DNA from: Nitrospira sp.
GTDB lineage: Bacteria; Nitrospirota; Nitrospiria; Nitrospirales; Nitrospiraceae
Assembly (NCBI GenBank): GCA_024998685.1
Contig: JACOEH010000021.1
Location: 1 to 64,000, forward strand
Reading direction: 5' to 3'
DNA: 64,000 bases
A program made the translations under genes and the position numbers. The notes under the pieces were generated by a model. That model ran no database searches. It saw nothing but the letters and a program-made list of their open reading frames with translations, and had not been told where the DNA came from. The first letter of the stretch is position 1, and every line of letters begins with the position of its first letter. This document shows, piece by piece, positions 26,215-36,698 of this stretch.

Positions 26215-26841
26215 TCAGACGGACACAAGTCTGGCCGCTTCAATAAACGCCTTCAGCTTATGGTGATCCTTCTTGCCCGGACTCTGTTCCACTCCGCTGC
26301 TGACATCAACTCCGTAGGGACGCACGATATGGATCGCTCCCGCCACGTTTGCCGGATTCAAACCACCCGCCAGAATAACCGGAGCAGACCTCGCCACTTC
26401 CTGAGCCAACGTCCAATCGGCCGTTTGCCCCGTTCCGCCATACGATCGGTCTGAAAACGTGTCGATGAGAAATCCTCGCACGTTCGCTCGCCCTTGAAAT
26501 TCGGCCAGGGCAAGAAAGGTACTGCGGTCCTTCAGCCGAAGGGCCTTAAGCGCCTGACGGCCGAGGTTCTGACAATACGCAGCTGATTCATCTCCATGGA
26601 GTTGGGCCAAGACAAAGCCACATTCATCCATGAGCGTTCGAACTTTCTCGGCTTCTTCATTGACGAACACACCAACCGGCAACACAAACGGAGGAAGACC
26701 GGCTATGATGGATCTCGCGACTGTCGGCTCGACCCAACGTGGGCTCTTCCGGTACATGACGAACCCTAAGGCATCCGCGCCCGCCTTTACCGCAACGTCC
26801 GCGTCTTCTACATTTGTAATGCCGCAGATCTTGATCTTCAT
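26215..26841 (-). CDS. trpF: Phosphoribosylanthranilate isomerase
   Basis: 208 residues; the Amadori isomerase of the fourth step of tryptophan synthesis, a TIM barrel. It opens MKIKICGITNVEDADVAVKAG with the catalytic Cys7. The general-acid Asp lies in the FLIDTFSD region, and PVILAGGLNPANV and YGVDVSSGVEQSPGKKD give the phosphate-binding end. It overlaps trpC by 4 bases. Confidence 0.96.
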   Translation of the reverse strand: MKIKICGITNVEDADVAVKAGADALGFVMYRKSPRWVEPTVARSIIAGLPPFVLPVGVFVNEEAEKVRTLMDECGFVLAQLHGDESAAYCQNLGRQALKALRLKDRSTFLALAEFQGRANVRGFLIDTFSDRSYGGTGQTADWTLAQEVARSAPVILAGGLNPANVAGAIHIVRPYGVDVSSGVEQSPGKKDHHKLKAFIEAARLVSV

Positions 26842-27680
26842 GCCGAAACGCTTGAGGCGACTCCTTCACCACGTGCCGTCTGACCGAGCAACTCTCGGAC
26901 TTTGTCCGCTGTGTGCTCGGCGCGAATGAGCGACTCTCCAATCAACATGGCGTGCACCCCTGCCTGGGTCAGCCTTGTCACGGCATCGCGATCATGAATT
27001 CCGCTTTCACTGACGATCAACTTGTCGGAGGGAATTCTTTTCGCCAACCGGAAAGTCACATTGAGATCGGTCGTGAACGTGTTCAGATCCCGATTGTTGA
27101 TCCCGATCATCCTCGCAGTGGGAATCCACTCCAGGACCGTATCCAGCTCCCGCTCGTGATGGGTTTCGAACAGGCTGTCCATCCCCAGCTCGGAGGCCAA
27201 CGCATGGAAATCCATCAATTGCCGACGCTCCAACGCCGCCACAATCAGTAACACCGCATCGGCACCGTGGGCACGTGCTTCATAGAACTGCACGTCACCG
27301 ACCATAAACTCTTTATTAAGGGCCGGAATCGGAAGTGCGCGCTTGATCTCTTCAAGATACCGAAGGTCTCCTTGGAAAAACTCCTTGTCGGTCAGGACGG
27401 AAACGGCCGATGCTCCATGCTCTTGGTACGTGCGCGCAAGCTCGAGATAATCGAACTGCTCCGCAAATTCTTTTCGCAAAAGTCCCAGGCTCGGCGATGC
27501 TTTCTTAATTTCCGCGATCAAGGCCGGACTGGCGGGAGGTCTTGTCGCTTCCAAGGTGACGGCAAACCCAAGAGTCGGCGGAGCATCCCGGATCGCCGCC
27601 TTGAGATCAGCCAGATAGGAACGGCTCTGTTTGTGCCGGAGTTCGGCTCGCTTACGCTCAAGGATGCGATCGAGAATCAT
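26838..27680 (-). CDS. trpC: Indole-3-glycerol phosphate synthase
   Basis: 280 residues; closes the indole ring. Recognised by ALIAEIKKASPSLGLLR (catalytic Lys), VLTDKEFFQGDLRYL, the active-site Glu/Asn motif in IGINNRDLNTFTTDL, and VSESGIHDRDAV. It has a longer C-terminal tail (about 262-280) than most. It is a separate gene from trpF, overlapping it by 4 bases, unlike the enterobacterial TrpC-TrpF fusion. Confidence 0.96.
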   Translation of the reverse strand: MILDRILERKRAELRHKQSRSYLADLKAAIRDAPPTLGFAVTLEATRPPASPALIAEIKKASPSLGLLRKEFAEQFDYLELARTYQEHGASAVSVLTDKEFFQGDLRYLEEIKRALPIPALNKEFMVGDVQFYEARAHGADAVLLIVAALERRQLMDFHALASELGMDSLFETHHERELDTVLEWIPTARMIGINNRDLNTFTTDLNVTFRLAKRIPSDKLIVSESGIHDRDAVTRLTQAGVHAMLIGESLIRAEHTADKVRELLGQTARGEGVASSVSA

Positions 27681-27683
27681 GAG

Positions 27684-28706
27684 TCAATCGTGCTTCCTGG
27701 TAAACGCGATGAGACGATCCAGCTTCTCTTCGGCGGCCCCGGAATCGATCGTTTGTTGTGCAAGGCGGAACCCATCTTGGAGTGTTTTTGCTTTTTGGCC
27801 TACGATCATTGCAGGCGCGGCGTTCAGACACACGATATCCCGTCTCGGGCCCTTCCGGCCTTGGAGAATCTCTTTCGTCATCCGTGCGTTTTGTTCCGGG
27901 GAACCGCCGGCGAATTCTTTTCGCGCCGTACGCCGGACCTCGAACTCCTCCGGCTCGATAAAATAGCTCGATACCACGCCGCCCTTACCCTCGGACACTT
28001 TCGTCCGGTTCGACAAGGTAATCTCATCCAGGCCATCCAATCCGTGAATCACGAAACAATGTTGTGATCCGAGTTCCAAGAGCACACGCCCGAGGATATC
28101 CGTCCACTTCACATCATAGACCCCAAGCACCTGGTGCGTGGCGCCGGCAGGATTCGCCAGCGGGCCAAGCACGTTCAGGATGGTCCGGATTCCCATCTCG
28201 TGTCGGACCCCGGCACATTGTTTCATTGCGCCGTGATAGAGCGGTGCGAACAAGAAGCCGATACCGACTTCGTCGATGCAATCGGCCACCCGTCTCGGAT
28301 CGAGGTCGATCTTCACACCGAGCGTGCTCAGCACATCCGCGCTGCCGGATCGAGAGGACACGGAACAATTCCCGTGTTTGGCCACGGTAATGCCGGCTCC
28401 TGCGACCACGAATGCAGCGGTCGTGGAGATATTAAACGTATCGGCGCCATCTCCGCCCGTTCCGCAGGTATCGACAACGATCGACGACCCGACCCCGATT
28501 CGCATCGCTCGTGATCGCATGGCGTTGACCGAACCGACGACTTCAGCGACTGTTTCACCCTTTTGCCTAAGTCCCATGAGATAGGCGGCCATCTGAGCCG
28601 AAGTGGCAGCCCCATCCATAATCTCCAGCATGACCGTCTCGGCCTCGATCGCGGAAAGGTCGGTTCGATCGGCCAATTTGGCAAGCGCTTCTTTGATCAT
28701 GGCCAC
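27684..28706 (-). CDS. trpD: Anthranilate phosphoribosyltransferase
   Basis: 340 residues. The PRPP-binding glycine motif VDTCGTGGDGADTFNIST (about 79-96) and KHGNCSVSSRSGSADVL are intact, followed by HHGAMKQCAGVRHEMGIRT. It transfers phosphoribose to anthranilate. A stand-alone enzyme, not fused to TrpG. It lies 13 bases after trpG and 3 bases before trpC. Confidence 0.97.
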   Translation of the reverse strand: MAMIKEALAKLADRTDLSAIEAETVMLEIMDGAATSAQMAAYLMGLRQKGETVAEVVGSVNAMRSRAMRIGVGSSIVVDTCGTGGDGADTFNISTTAAFVVAGAGITVAKHGNCSVSSRSGSADVLSTLGVKIDLDPRRVADCIDEVGIGFLFAPLYHGAMKQCAGVRHEMGIRTILNVLGPLANPAGATHQVLGVYDVKWTDILGRVLLELGSQHCFVIHGLDGLDEITLSNRTKVSEGKGGVVSSYFIEPEEFEVRRTARKEFAGGSPEQNARMTKEILQGRKGPRRDIVCLNAAPAMIVGQKAKTLQDGFRLAQQTIDSGAAEEKLDRLIAFTRKHD

Positions 28707-28719
28707 AGAGTAGGACTGG

Positions 28720-29283
28720 CTAGAGTTTCAAAAAGTTTCGGAGGAGATCTTTTCCGACGGTGGTCAGAATCGATTCGGGATGGAATTGGACGCCTTCGCT
28801 ACAAAGCGTCTTGTGGCGGAGCCCCATGATCTCACCCTCGGCGGTCTCGGCTGAAATCTCACAACAATCAGGAAGATTGACTCGATTCACGATCAGAGAA
28901 TGATAACGCGTCGCTTCAAACGGATTGGGTAGCGATTGAAAGATGGTCTTCCCGTCGTGCTTGATTTGCGACGTCTTCCCATGCATCAGGCGTGGAGCGC
29001 GGACGACCTCTCCTCCGTAGGCGACGGCCATGGACTGATGGCCCAAACAGACGCCGAGAATGGGCAGCCTCCCTCCAAATCGACGAATCGCGTCGACTGA
29101 AATACCGGCTTCTCCCGGTGTGCACGGTCCCGGCGAAATGACGAGACGGCTCGGCTGCAATGCTTCTATCTGGTCGAGCGTAATCTTGTCGTTTCGAAAT
29201 ACCCGTATGTCCTCGCCCAGCTCTCCGAAATACTGGACGAGGTTATACGTGAAAGAGTCGTAGTTATCGATGACAAGCAACAT
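28720..29283 (-). CDS. trpG: Anthranilate synthase glutamine amidotransferase (TrpG/PabA)
   Basis: 187 residues, class I glutamine amidotransferase. The nucleophile is in [10 protein letters not shown] (Cys79 region) and the His-Glu pair in [10 protein letters not shown]. It opens [20 protein letters not shown]. It supplies ammonia to TrpE and may also serve aminodeoxychorismate synthase (as in many amphibolic TrpG/PabA proteins), since no separate pabA is seen here. It is separated from trpE by about 100 bases that hold a palindromic repeat. Confidence 0.95.
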   Translation of the reverse strand: MLLVIDNYDSFTYNLVQYFGELGEDIRVFRNDKITLDQIEALQPSRLVISPGPCTPGEAGISVDAIRRFGGRLPILGVCLGHQSMAVAYGGEVVRAPRLMHGKTSQIKHDGKTIFQSLPNPFEATRYHSLIVNRVNLPDCCEISAETAEGEIMGLRHKTLCSEGVQFHPESILTTVGKDLLRNFLKL

Positions 29284-29292
29284 GATCGCAAT

Positions 29293-29384
29293 AAGAGCCT
29301 ATGGCTGATGGCTAACGACACGAACAGAGAAAAGCACCATGCATTCTCTTACTATCAGCCATACGCTATTGGCCATAAGCTCTT
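29293..29384. repeat. Palindromic element between trpE and trpG
   Basis: Terminal inverted repeats AAGAGCCTATGGC (29293-29305) and GCCATAAGCTCTT (29372-29384) match at 12 of 13 positions. They enclose 66 bases with further TATGGC/GCCATA units (TATGGCTGATGGCTAA, ATCAGCCATACGC). It fills almost the whole gap between trpE and trpG, and looks like a small inserted repeat of the MITE/REP kind or an intercistronic hairpin. Confidence 0.6.
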
Positions 29385-29386
29385 CT

Positions 29387-30883
29387 CTATTCCAGTCCCT
29401 GTTCCGCCAGTTCGATCGCCTTCATCATGGCGCGGGATTTGTTGCACGTTTCTTCGTACTCATGTTCCGGATTCGAGTCGGCGACGATGCCGGCGCCGGC
29501 CTGGATGAAGGCACGGCGGCGTGTCACAACGACCGTACGGATATTGATGCACATGTCCATATTACCCGAAAACCCGACGTAGCCGACAGCACCGGCGTAG
29601 GGCCCGCGTCTGGTCGGCTCAAGTTCCTCAATGATTTCCATGGCTCTGATTTTGGGAGCACCGGACACGGTCCCGGCGGGAAAGCATGCCTTCAGCACAT
29701 CATACACCGTCTTGTTCGGACACAGCTTGCCCGTGACATTCGAAACCATATGCATGACGTGCGAGTACCGCTCGACATCCATCAACGACTCGACGTGGAC
29801 GGAACCGCCTTCAGCCACACGGCCGACATCATTACGCCCGAGATCCACCAACATGATATGCTCGGCCCGTTCCTTGGCATCGGCAAGAAGACGGCGCTCC
29901 AATTCCGCATCCTCATCCGTCGTCGCGCCGCGCCGTCTGGTTCCGGCAATCGGACGTACTGAAACAAGTCCATCTTCACACCGCACGAGAATTTCGGGAG
30001 ACGAGCCCACAAGCTCAACCCCTCCAATCCGGAGATAATACATGTACGGCGAGGGATTCACGAGGCGCAGAGCCCGATAGAGTTGAAACGGATGGGCCTG
30101 TAGATTCGTTTCCCAGCGCTGCGACAGGACACACTGAAAGATATCTCCGGCCTTGATGTATTCCTGAGCGCGAGAAACGATCTTCTCAAAGTCCGCCTTG
30201 CTCATGTTGGCCGTGAAACGAATCGGCGATCGTCTACGCCTCGACTTCACACGTCGAAGTGGTCGACGGATTCTGGCAATCATCGCTTCAATCCGGCCTG
30301 TCGCGTCACGATAGGCCGAACGAATCTCTCTTTCCGACGGGGACTGCACATGTGCATTGGCTACGACCTTGATCTTTTGCGACACGTTGTCGAAAATGAG
30401 CAGCGTCTCGGTCAATAAAAACGCAAAGTCCGGAATATCGAGGTGCTCCTTTCTTCGAAAGGGAAGATCCTCGAACGTCCGCACCATATCGTATCCGAGG
30501 TAACCGACGGCCCCTCCGACGAAACGAGGCAGATCCGGAACTGTGACGGGGCGATATGTGTCCAAAATTTCCCTCAGACGGTCCAACGGCGCACCTCGGC
30601 TAGGGATCCGCCGGCGGTCCGAACCTTTCTTCACACAAAGATCGCCACGATCCTCATAGATGACGAGCGGGGATCCACTTCCGAGAAAGGAATATCGGGC
30701 CCACTTTTCGCCACCTTGAATGCTCTCCAGCAGGTAGGCCGAGGGACCGTGATCGATCTTGGCGAAGGCCGAGACCGGCGTATCATGGTCCGCCAAGATT
30801 TCACGGAACAACGGAATGAGATTGCCCTGCTTTGCGTACGAGCGAAATTCATCCAGAGTAAGTGAATAGGTCACGGCCTGCAT
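29387..30883 (-). CDS. trpE: Anthranilate synthase component I
   Basis: 498 residues from the ATG at 30883 (MQAVTYSLTLDEF); an earlier in-frame start would overlap the preceding gene's end. It converts chorismate to anthranilate with TrpG. The N-terminal feedback region has the LLES motif (AYLLESIQGGEKWARYSFLG), consistent with tryptophan inhibition. Catalytic core motifs include CVLSQRW, PSPYMYYLRIG, SSPEILVR, PIAGTRRRG, ERAEHIMLVDLGRNDVGRV and FPAGTVSGAPKIRAME. The LysM gene ends 10 bases upstream, so trpE may be read from a promoter before that gene. Confidence 0.96.
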   Translation of the reverse strand: MQAVTYSLTLDEFRSYAKQGNLIPLFREILADHDTPVSAFAKIDHGPSAYLLESIQGGEKWARYSFLGSGSPLVIYEDRGDLCVKKGSDRRRIPSRGAPLDRLREILDTYRPVTVPDLPRFVGGAVGYLGYDMVRTFEDLPFRRKEHLDIPDFAFLLTETLLIFDNVSQKIKVVANAHVQSPSEREIRSAYRDATGRIEAMIARIRRPLRRVKSRRRRSPIRFTANMSKADFEKIVSRAQEYIKAGDIFQCVLSQRWETNLQAHPFQLYRALRLVNPSPYMYYLRIGGVELVGSSPEILVRCEDGLVSVRPIAGTRRRGATTDEDAELERRLLADAKERAEHIMLVDLGRNDVGRVAEGGSVHVESLMDVERYSHVMHMVSNVTGKLCPNKTVYDVLKACFPAGTVSGAPKIRAMEIIEELEPTRRGPYAGAVGYVGFSGNMDMCINIRTVVVTRRRAFIQAGAGIVADSNPEHEYEETCNKSRAMMKAIELAEQGLE

Positions 30884-30893
30884 GTCGTTCAGC

Positions 30894-31538
30894 TTACTCC
30901 GCTCCCACCAGAAGCTTTTGTCCGATCTCGACGATGTCATCCGGCAGTTTATTCAGTTTCTTCAATTTATCGACCTCAATTCCATACCGCCTGCCGATGC
31001 TGAAGAGGGTCTCTCCGGGCTTCACAACGTGCACCGTTCCCTCCGGTACCTTCGAAGCAGAAGGCGACTCCGTCACAGCCGCCATACCCTTGCCTGAATG
31101 ATTGCCTCCGCTGCGACCGCCGGCAGCAGCTTTCGGCGGTTCAGCTTTTTTCGGTTTGACGGAAGGAGAATGGCTCTTCCGCTGCATATCCTCCAAGGCT
31201 TTTCGTTCCAGCACGGTCGCTTCCCTGATCGCTTCCGTCTCTTCTTGGAGGCGCCCCATCTGCTCTCGTGCCACTTGCACTTGTGCAGACAATTCACGAT
31301 TCCTCGCCTCAAATTCAGCCAGTTCGGCCTTGGTATGCCTGATTTCGCTGTCCAGCTCAGCCGTTCGTTTTTCTTCCTGAGCCAACAAACGCTGAAAATT
31401 CAGGCTTCGCGCTTTTTCCGCATTGTATTTTTCCTCTAACACGACACACCCGCTTACCAGCAAACCGCTACAGAGCAGTATTCCTAAGGAAATGATCCTT
31501 CGCGCGCTCTCACAGACCTGCTGCTCTCCCTTCTGCAT
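30894..31538 (-). CDS. LysM-domain coiled-coil lipoprotein
   Basis: 214 residues. The lipoprotein signal ends at the lipobox LLVSGC (Cys about 31). A long coiled coil follows (about 45-120, repeating Glu/Leu/Arg heptads), then a Pro/Lys/Ala/Gly linker (about 125-162) and one LysM peptidoglycan-binding domain (VHVVKPGETLFSIGRRYGI ... IEVGQKL-type end, about 168-213). A strong AAAGGAGG ribosome site precedes the ATG. It probably tethers the outer envelope to the cell wall. It lies just upstream of trpE on the same strand with no functional link apparent. Confidence 0.85.
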   Translation of the reverse strand: MQKGEQQVCESARRIISLGILLCSGLLVSGCVVLEEKYNAEKARSLNFQRLLAQEEKRTAELDSEIRHTKAELAEFEARNRELSAQVQVAREQMGRLQEETEAIREATVLERKALEDMQRKSHSPSVKPKKAEPPKAAAGGRSGGNHSGKGMAAVTESPSASKVPEGTVHVVKPGETLFSIGRRYGIEVDKLKKLNKLPDDIVEIGQKLLVGAE

Positions 31539-31722
31539 ACATCCTCCTTTGCCGGGGCTTTCTGGCGACTTCAGAACTGCGAAGAGACGCTTAGAATAGT
31601 GGCCACTGATGCGAAAGTCAAAGCAGAGCCAGACTGTCCGGTTTGACCGTTTCGCGGCCCTATGCTACCGTCGGCACGGTTCGGATCTCTCTCCCTTTCA
31701 TGTCGAACGTCATCTGCCATGA

Positions 31723-33828
<2,106 letters not shown>

Positions 33829-35094
33829 TCACACCGAGGCTTCGACCGGAACAGGGACCTTTTCGTCCTTGAAAATTTGCACGCTTCGTATCGAGCGAGG
33901 ATCCGCCTCATGGACCACCAGACGACAATTCTCTATGCGGAGTTCTTCTCCTGCCTGAGGGATACGCCCGAGGTTTTCCTGGATCAACCCTCCGATAGTC
34001 AAAGCTTCATCCCCGAGCTCGACCTTTAGGAAGTCGTTCACCTTTCGAACTTCCGTCCGTCCGTGGACCAGAATTTGGTTCTTTCCGATGCGTTTGATGA
34101 GTTCTTCAGTAATATCCGTTTCATCGACGATCTCACCTACGACTTCCTCGAGAAGGTCTTCGAGTGTCACCAATCCCATGACGCCACCGAATTCATTGAC
34201 GACGACTCCCATATGCCGCTTGTCCTGTTGGAACTGCTTCATCAAATCATCGGCCGTTTTACCGGCCGGGACGAAGAGCGGAGGATGGGCGATATCCCGA
34301 AGACGCAAATCAGTTCTTCCTTTGGCCAACTCGGTCAACGCCTTCGTCTTGTAGAGAATCCCCGTTATGTTGTCGAGCATCCCGTCATAAAGCGGAATTC
34401 TGGAATACTTAGAATTATAGAGCAGCTCCTGTGCCTCCTTGAGTCGAAGGTTCCCGTCGAGAGAAAACACGTAGATGCGCGGCGTCATTGCATCTTCCGC
34501 CGTTATATCTTTTAACTGAAACACGTTCTTGATCATTTTGACTTCTTCGGATTCTAATTCTCCCGCCTTCCCTCCTTGGTCCAACATGATCTTCAGCTCT
34601 TCCTCCGTCACCAAGGGAAGCGTCAATCCCTTTCCTCCCGTCAAACTGTAGATCAGAGGAACGATCAGAAAAAGAAGAGGCCTCAACATGACCTGAACCC
34701 AATAGATAGGGTAAGCCATGTTCAGCGTCACGGGTACAGAGAACTTTGCCGCCAGAGTCTTTGGGATGACATCCACTGACACCAAGAGAACAAAGGTCAG
34801 GATACCGATCATGACCGCGATCGCTTCTTCAAACGCACTCTTACCCCCATAGGCATTCAATGTGATGAAGGTGGCGAACATCGGTGTCGCAGTACTGACG
34901 AGGCGATCACCTACGAGAATGGTCGAGAGAAGCTTTTGAGGGTCGCTCCTCAATTGAAGAGCTTTGGCTGCCCGTTTACTGCCGTTCTGCGCCAATGCTT
35001 TCAGTCGTGTTTCGTTGACCGAGAAGAAACCGATCTCGGCCGTTGAAATAATAGCGGATAACCCGATCAATCCTAAAAGGATGAGGATTTCCAT
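33829..35094 (-). CDS. CNNM/CorC-HlyC family membrane protein (DUF21-CBS-CorC)
   Basis: 421 residues. A DUF21 (CNNM) transmembrane domain with four helices in the first 150 residues (ILLGLIGLSAIISTAEIGFFS at the start) precedes a paired CBS domain (AMTPRIYVFSLDG; HMGVVVNEFGGVMGLVTLEDLLEEVVGEI) and a C-terminal CorC/HlyC transporter-associated domain (TEVRKVNDFLKVEL ... RIPQAGE). Such proteins are linked to magnesium/cobalt efflux or homeostasis; some were named hemolysin C. The gene is intact and stands alone; its end abuts ligA with zero bases between the stop codons. Confidence 0.9.
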   Translation of the reverse strand: MEILILLGLIGLSAIISTAEIGFFSVNETRLKALAQNGSKRAAKALQLRSDPQKLLSTILVGDRLVSTATPMFATFITLNAYGGKSAFEEAIAVMIGILTFVLLVSVDVIPKTLAAKFSVPVTLNMAYPIYWVQVMLRPLLFLIVPLIYSLTGGKGLTLPLVTEEELKIMLDQGGKAGELESEEVKMIKNVFQLKDITAEDAMTPRIYVFSLDGNLRLKEAQELLYNSKYSRIPLYDGMLDNITGILYKTKALTELAKGRTDLRLRDIAHPPLFVPAGKTADDLMKQFQQDKRHMGVVVNEFGGVMGLVTLEDLLEEVVGEIVDETDITEELIKRIGKNQILVHGRTEVRKVNDFLKVELGDEALTIGGLIQENLGRIPQAGEELRIENCRLVVHEADPRSIRSVQIFKDEKVPVPVEASV

Positions 35095-35347
35095 AGCAGT
35101 CGTATGATTAGGGACGTTGGACCAGTGTGGCTGGCCTGATGAGAAGCCGGGCGTCTCCCAGAGGATACCTCTTGGCCCACCCTTCAGAGGATCGTAAGAT
35201 TACGATGACCGAACCGCTTCGAATAGAGTTCACAGCTGATACATCTATCATATGGATCAAACACAAGCAAGTAATTCGAAAAATCTCACTTAAAAATCAA
35301 CTGGTTCCGAGTTGGCTGCTCGGAGAGTCCCGTTGCCTCTCCAGTGT

Positions 35348-36016
35348 TCAGCCATCATCCCGAACAACAAACGATTGGAGGCTGAATATATGATCGAGAC
35401 GAACCACAGCCAGCTGAGCTTCCGGCTCGGTCAAGAATCGACCGATTTGAACTCGATAACGACGCCCTTCCGCGAAATCCACCTGAATGATACGCCCATC
35501 GGGAAACTCCCGTTGGACTTGTGCAAACAGCGCCCGAGCATTCTGAAGGTCCGCGAAGGCGCCGACTTGAACCCGTAGTACCCCCATCCCTTCGGGTCGA
35601 GAATTATAGTCAACCACTCGAAGTTCGACCCGGTCGGTTCCGTTGCCGACCATCCCAAGTGCCTGAGCACCGGCCAACGAAAGGTCCAAAATTCTTCCCC
35701 TCGCGAACGGCCCGCGATCATTAATCCTGACCGTAACATGGCGACCCGAGGTCAACGAATGAACAACTGCAACGGACCCAAGCGGCAGCGTCCGATGAGC
35801 CGCCGTCAGTTTGTGCATGTCGTACCGCTCCCCGTTAGCTGTCTTGTTCCCATGAAAACCAGGGCCATACCAGGAGGCCATCCCTCGTTCTACAAATCCA
35901 ATCGGATACCCGGGGAAGCGATCAATAGGTGGGGGAGCTGTGGTGCAGCCATCGTAGATAAAGGCGCCCACTCCAATCACAATGATGAACAGAGGCGTAG
36001 GTTTCGTGGACGGCAT
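35348..36016 (-). CDS. rlpA: RlpA-like septal lytic transglycosylase lipoprotein
   Basis: 222 residues. The lipobox is GAFIYDGC (Cys24). A double-psi beta-barrel domain has MASWYGPGFHGNKTANGERYD and VRINDRGPFARGRILDLS, with the Asp of RINDRGPF retained. A C-terminal SPOR domain follows (VQVGAFADLQNARALF, about 147-218). RlpA proteins bind denuded septal peptidoglycan and in some species cleave it. It lies 12 bases after the double-ACT gene on the same strand. Confidence 0.93.
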   Translation of the reverse strand: MPSTKPTPLFIIVIGVGAFIYDGCTTAPPPIDRFPGYPIGFVERGMASWYGPGFHGNKTANGERYDMHKLTAAHRTLPLGSVAVVHSLTSGRHVTVRINDRGPFARGRILDLSLAGAQALGMVGNGTDRVELRVVDYNSRPEGMGVLRVQVGAFADLQNARALFAQVQREFPDGRIIQVDFAEGRRYRVQIGRFLTEPEAQLAVVRLDHIFSLQSFVVRDDG

Positions 36017-36028
36017 CAGCCGTATCGA

Positions 36029-36439
36029 TCAAAACTCGTCGAGCGACTGATTGCGTAGAATGGCCAATGCTTTGTCGGTGTTGGAAACGGTCAGAACGAC
36101 GATCGCCCGCTTCCCCTCCCGTGAAGGCGTGCAGTAGCCGCACTTGATGTTGATCCGGCTCTTCATCAAGGTATCTGCCACTTTCCTTAACGCACCAGGC
36201 TTATTTTCGAGACTCAGTAGGAGCGCGGTTTCTTCGCCGAACTTAATCTTCGCCGCCTTAAGGGCCGCACGAGCACGTTCCAGATCCGCGACCAGCAGAC
36301 GCAACTTACCCGTACCCATCACTTCCGGAGCGGAGAAAGCCTTGATATTGACCCCGGCTTCACCGAGAACCGCCGTCACTTTGGCAAGAGCGCCCGGCTT
36401 ACTCTGACCGCTGATGACAAGCTGCGTCGTAGTCGGCAT
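36029..36439 (-). CDS. Double ACT-domain regulatory protein
   Basis: 136 residues made of two ACT domains: SGQSKPGALAKVTAVLGEAGVNI (about 10-32) and LSLENKPGALRKVADTLMKSRI (about 75-96). There is no catalytic domain. Such proteins bind amino acids and regulate enzymes in trans. The trp operon is only 5 kb away, but nothing shows which ligand is bound. The gene is followed by rlpA with a 12-base gap. Confidence 0.8.
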   Translation of the reverse strand: MPTTTQLVISGQSKPGALAKVTAVLGEAGVNIKAFSAPEVMGTGKLRLLVADLERARAALKAAKIKFGEETALLLSLENKPGALRKVADTLMKSRINIKCGYCTPSREGKRAIVVLTVSNTDKALAILRNQSLDEF

Positions 36440-36698
36440 ATCAGTACTCCTTGTGTCTGTCCGGCGTCAAAACTTTTTTCGCCGTGCTGAGCGAGTGGCT
36501 CGCAACGGAGACCAAGACCCGTAATGATGAACCATGATGCGAGAAGATGCCGGTCTCACACAAAGTTTTCGAGCCCGTAACCGTAACGAAAATAAGACTG
36601 GGACACCCGATCGAACTCGCGGGAACCGCCGTTTTCCACACCAGAGACACGACAACGGCCGCTTGCTTTCCATCCTCAATCTCCTCTTATAAACAGCA

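Noticed and set aside
35095-35347. Plus-strand frames between the CorC-type gene and rlpA
   Set aside because: No domain, and the longer ones run into rlpA as shadows.
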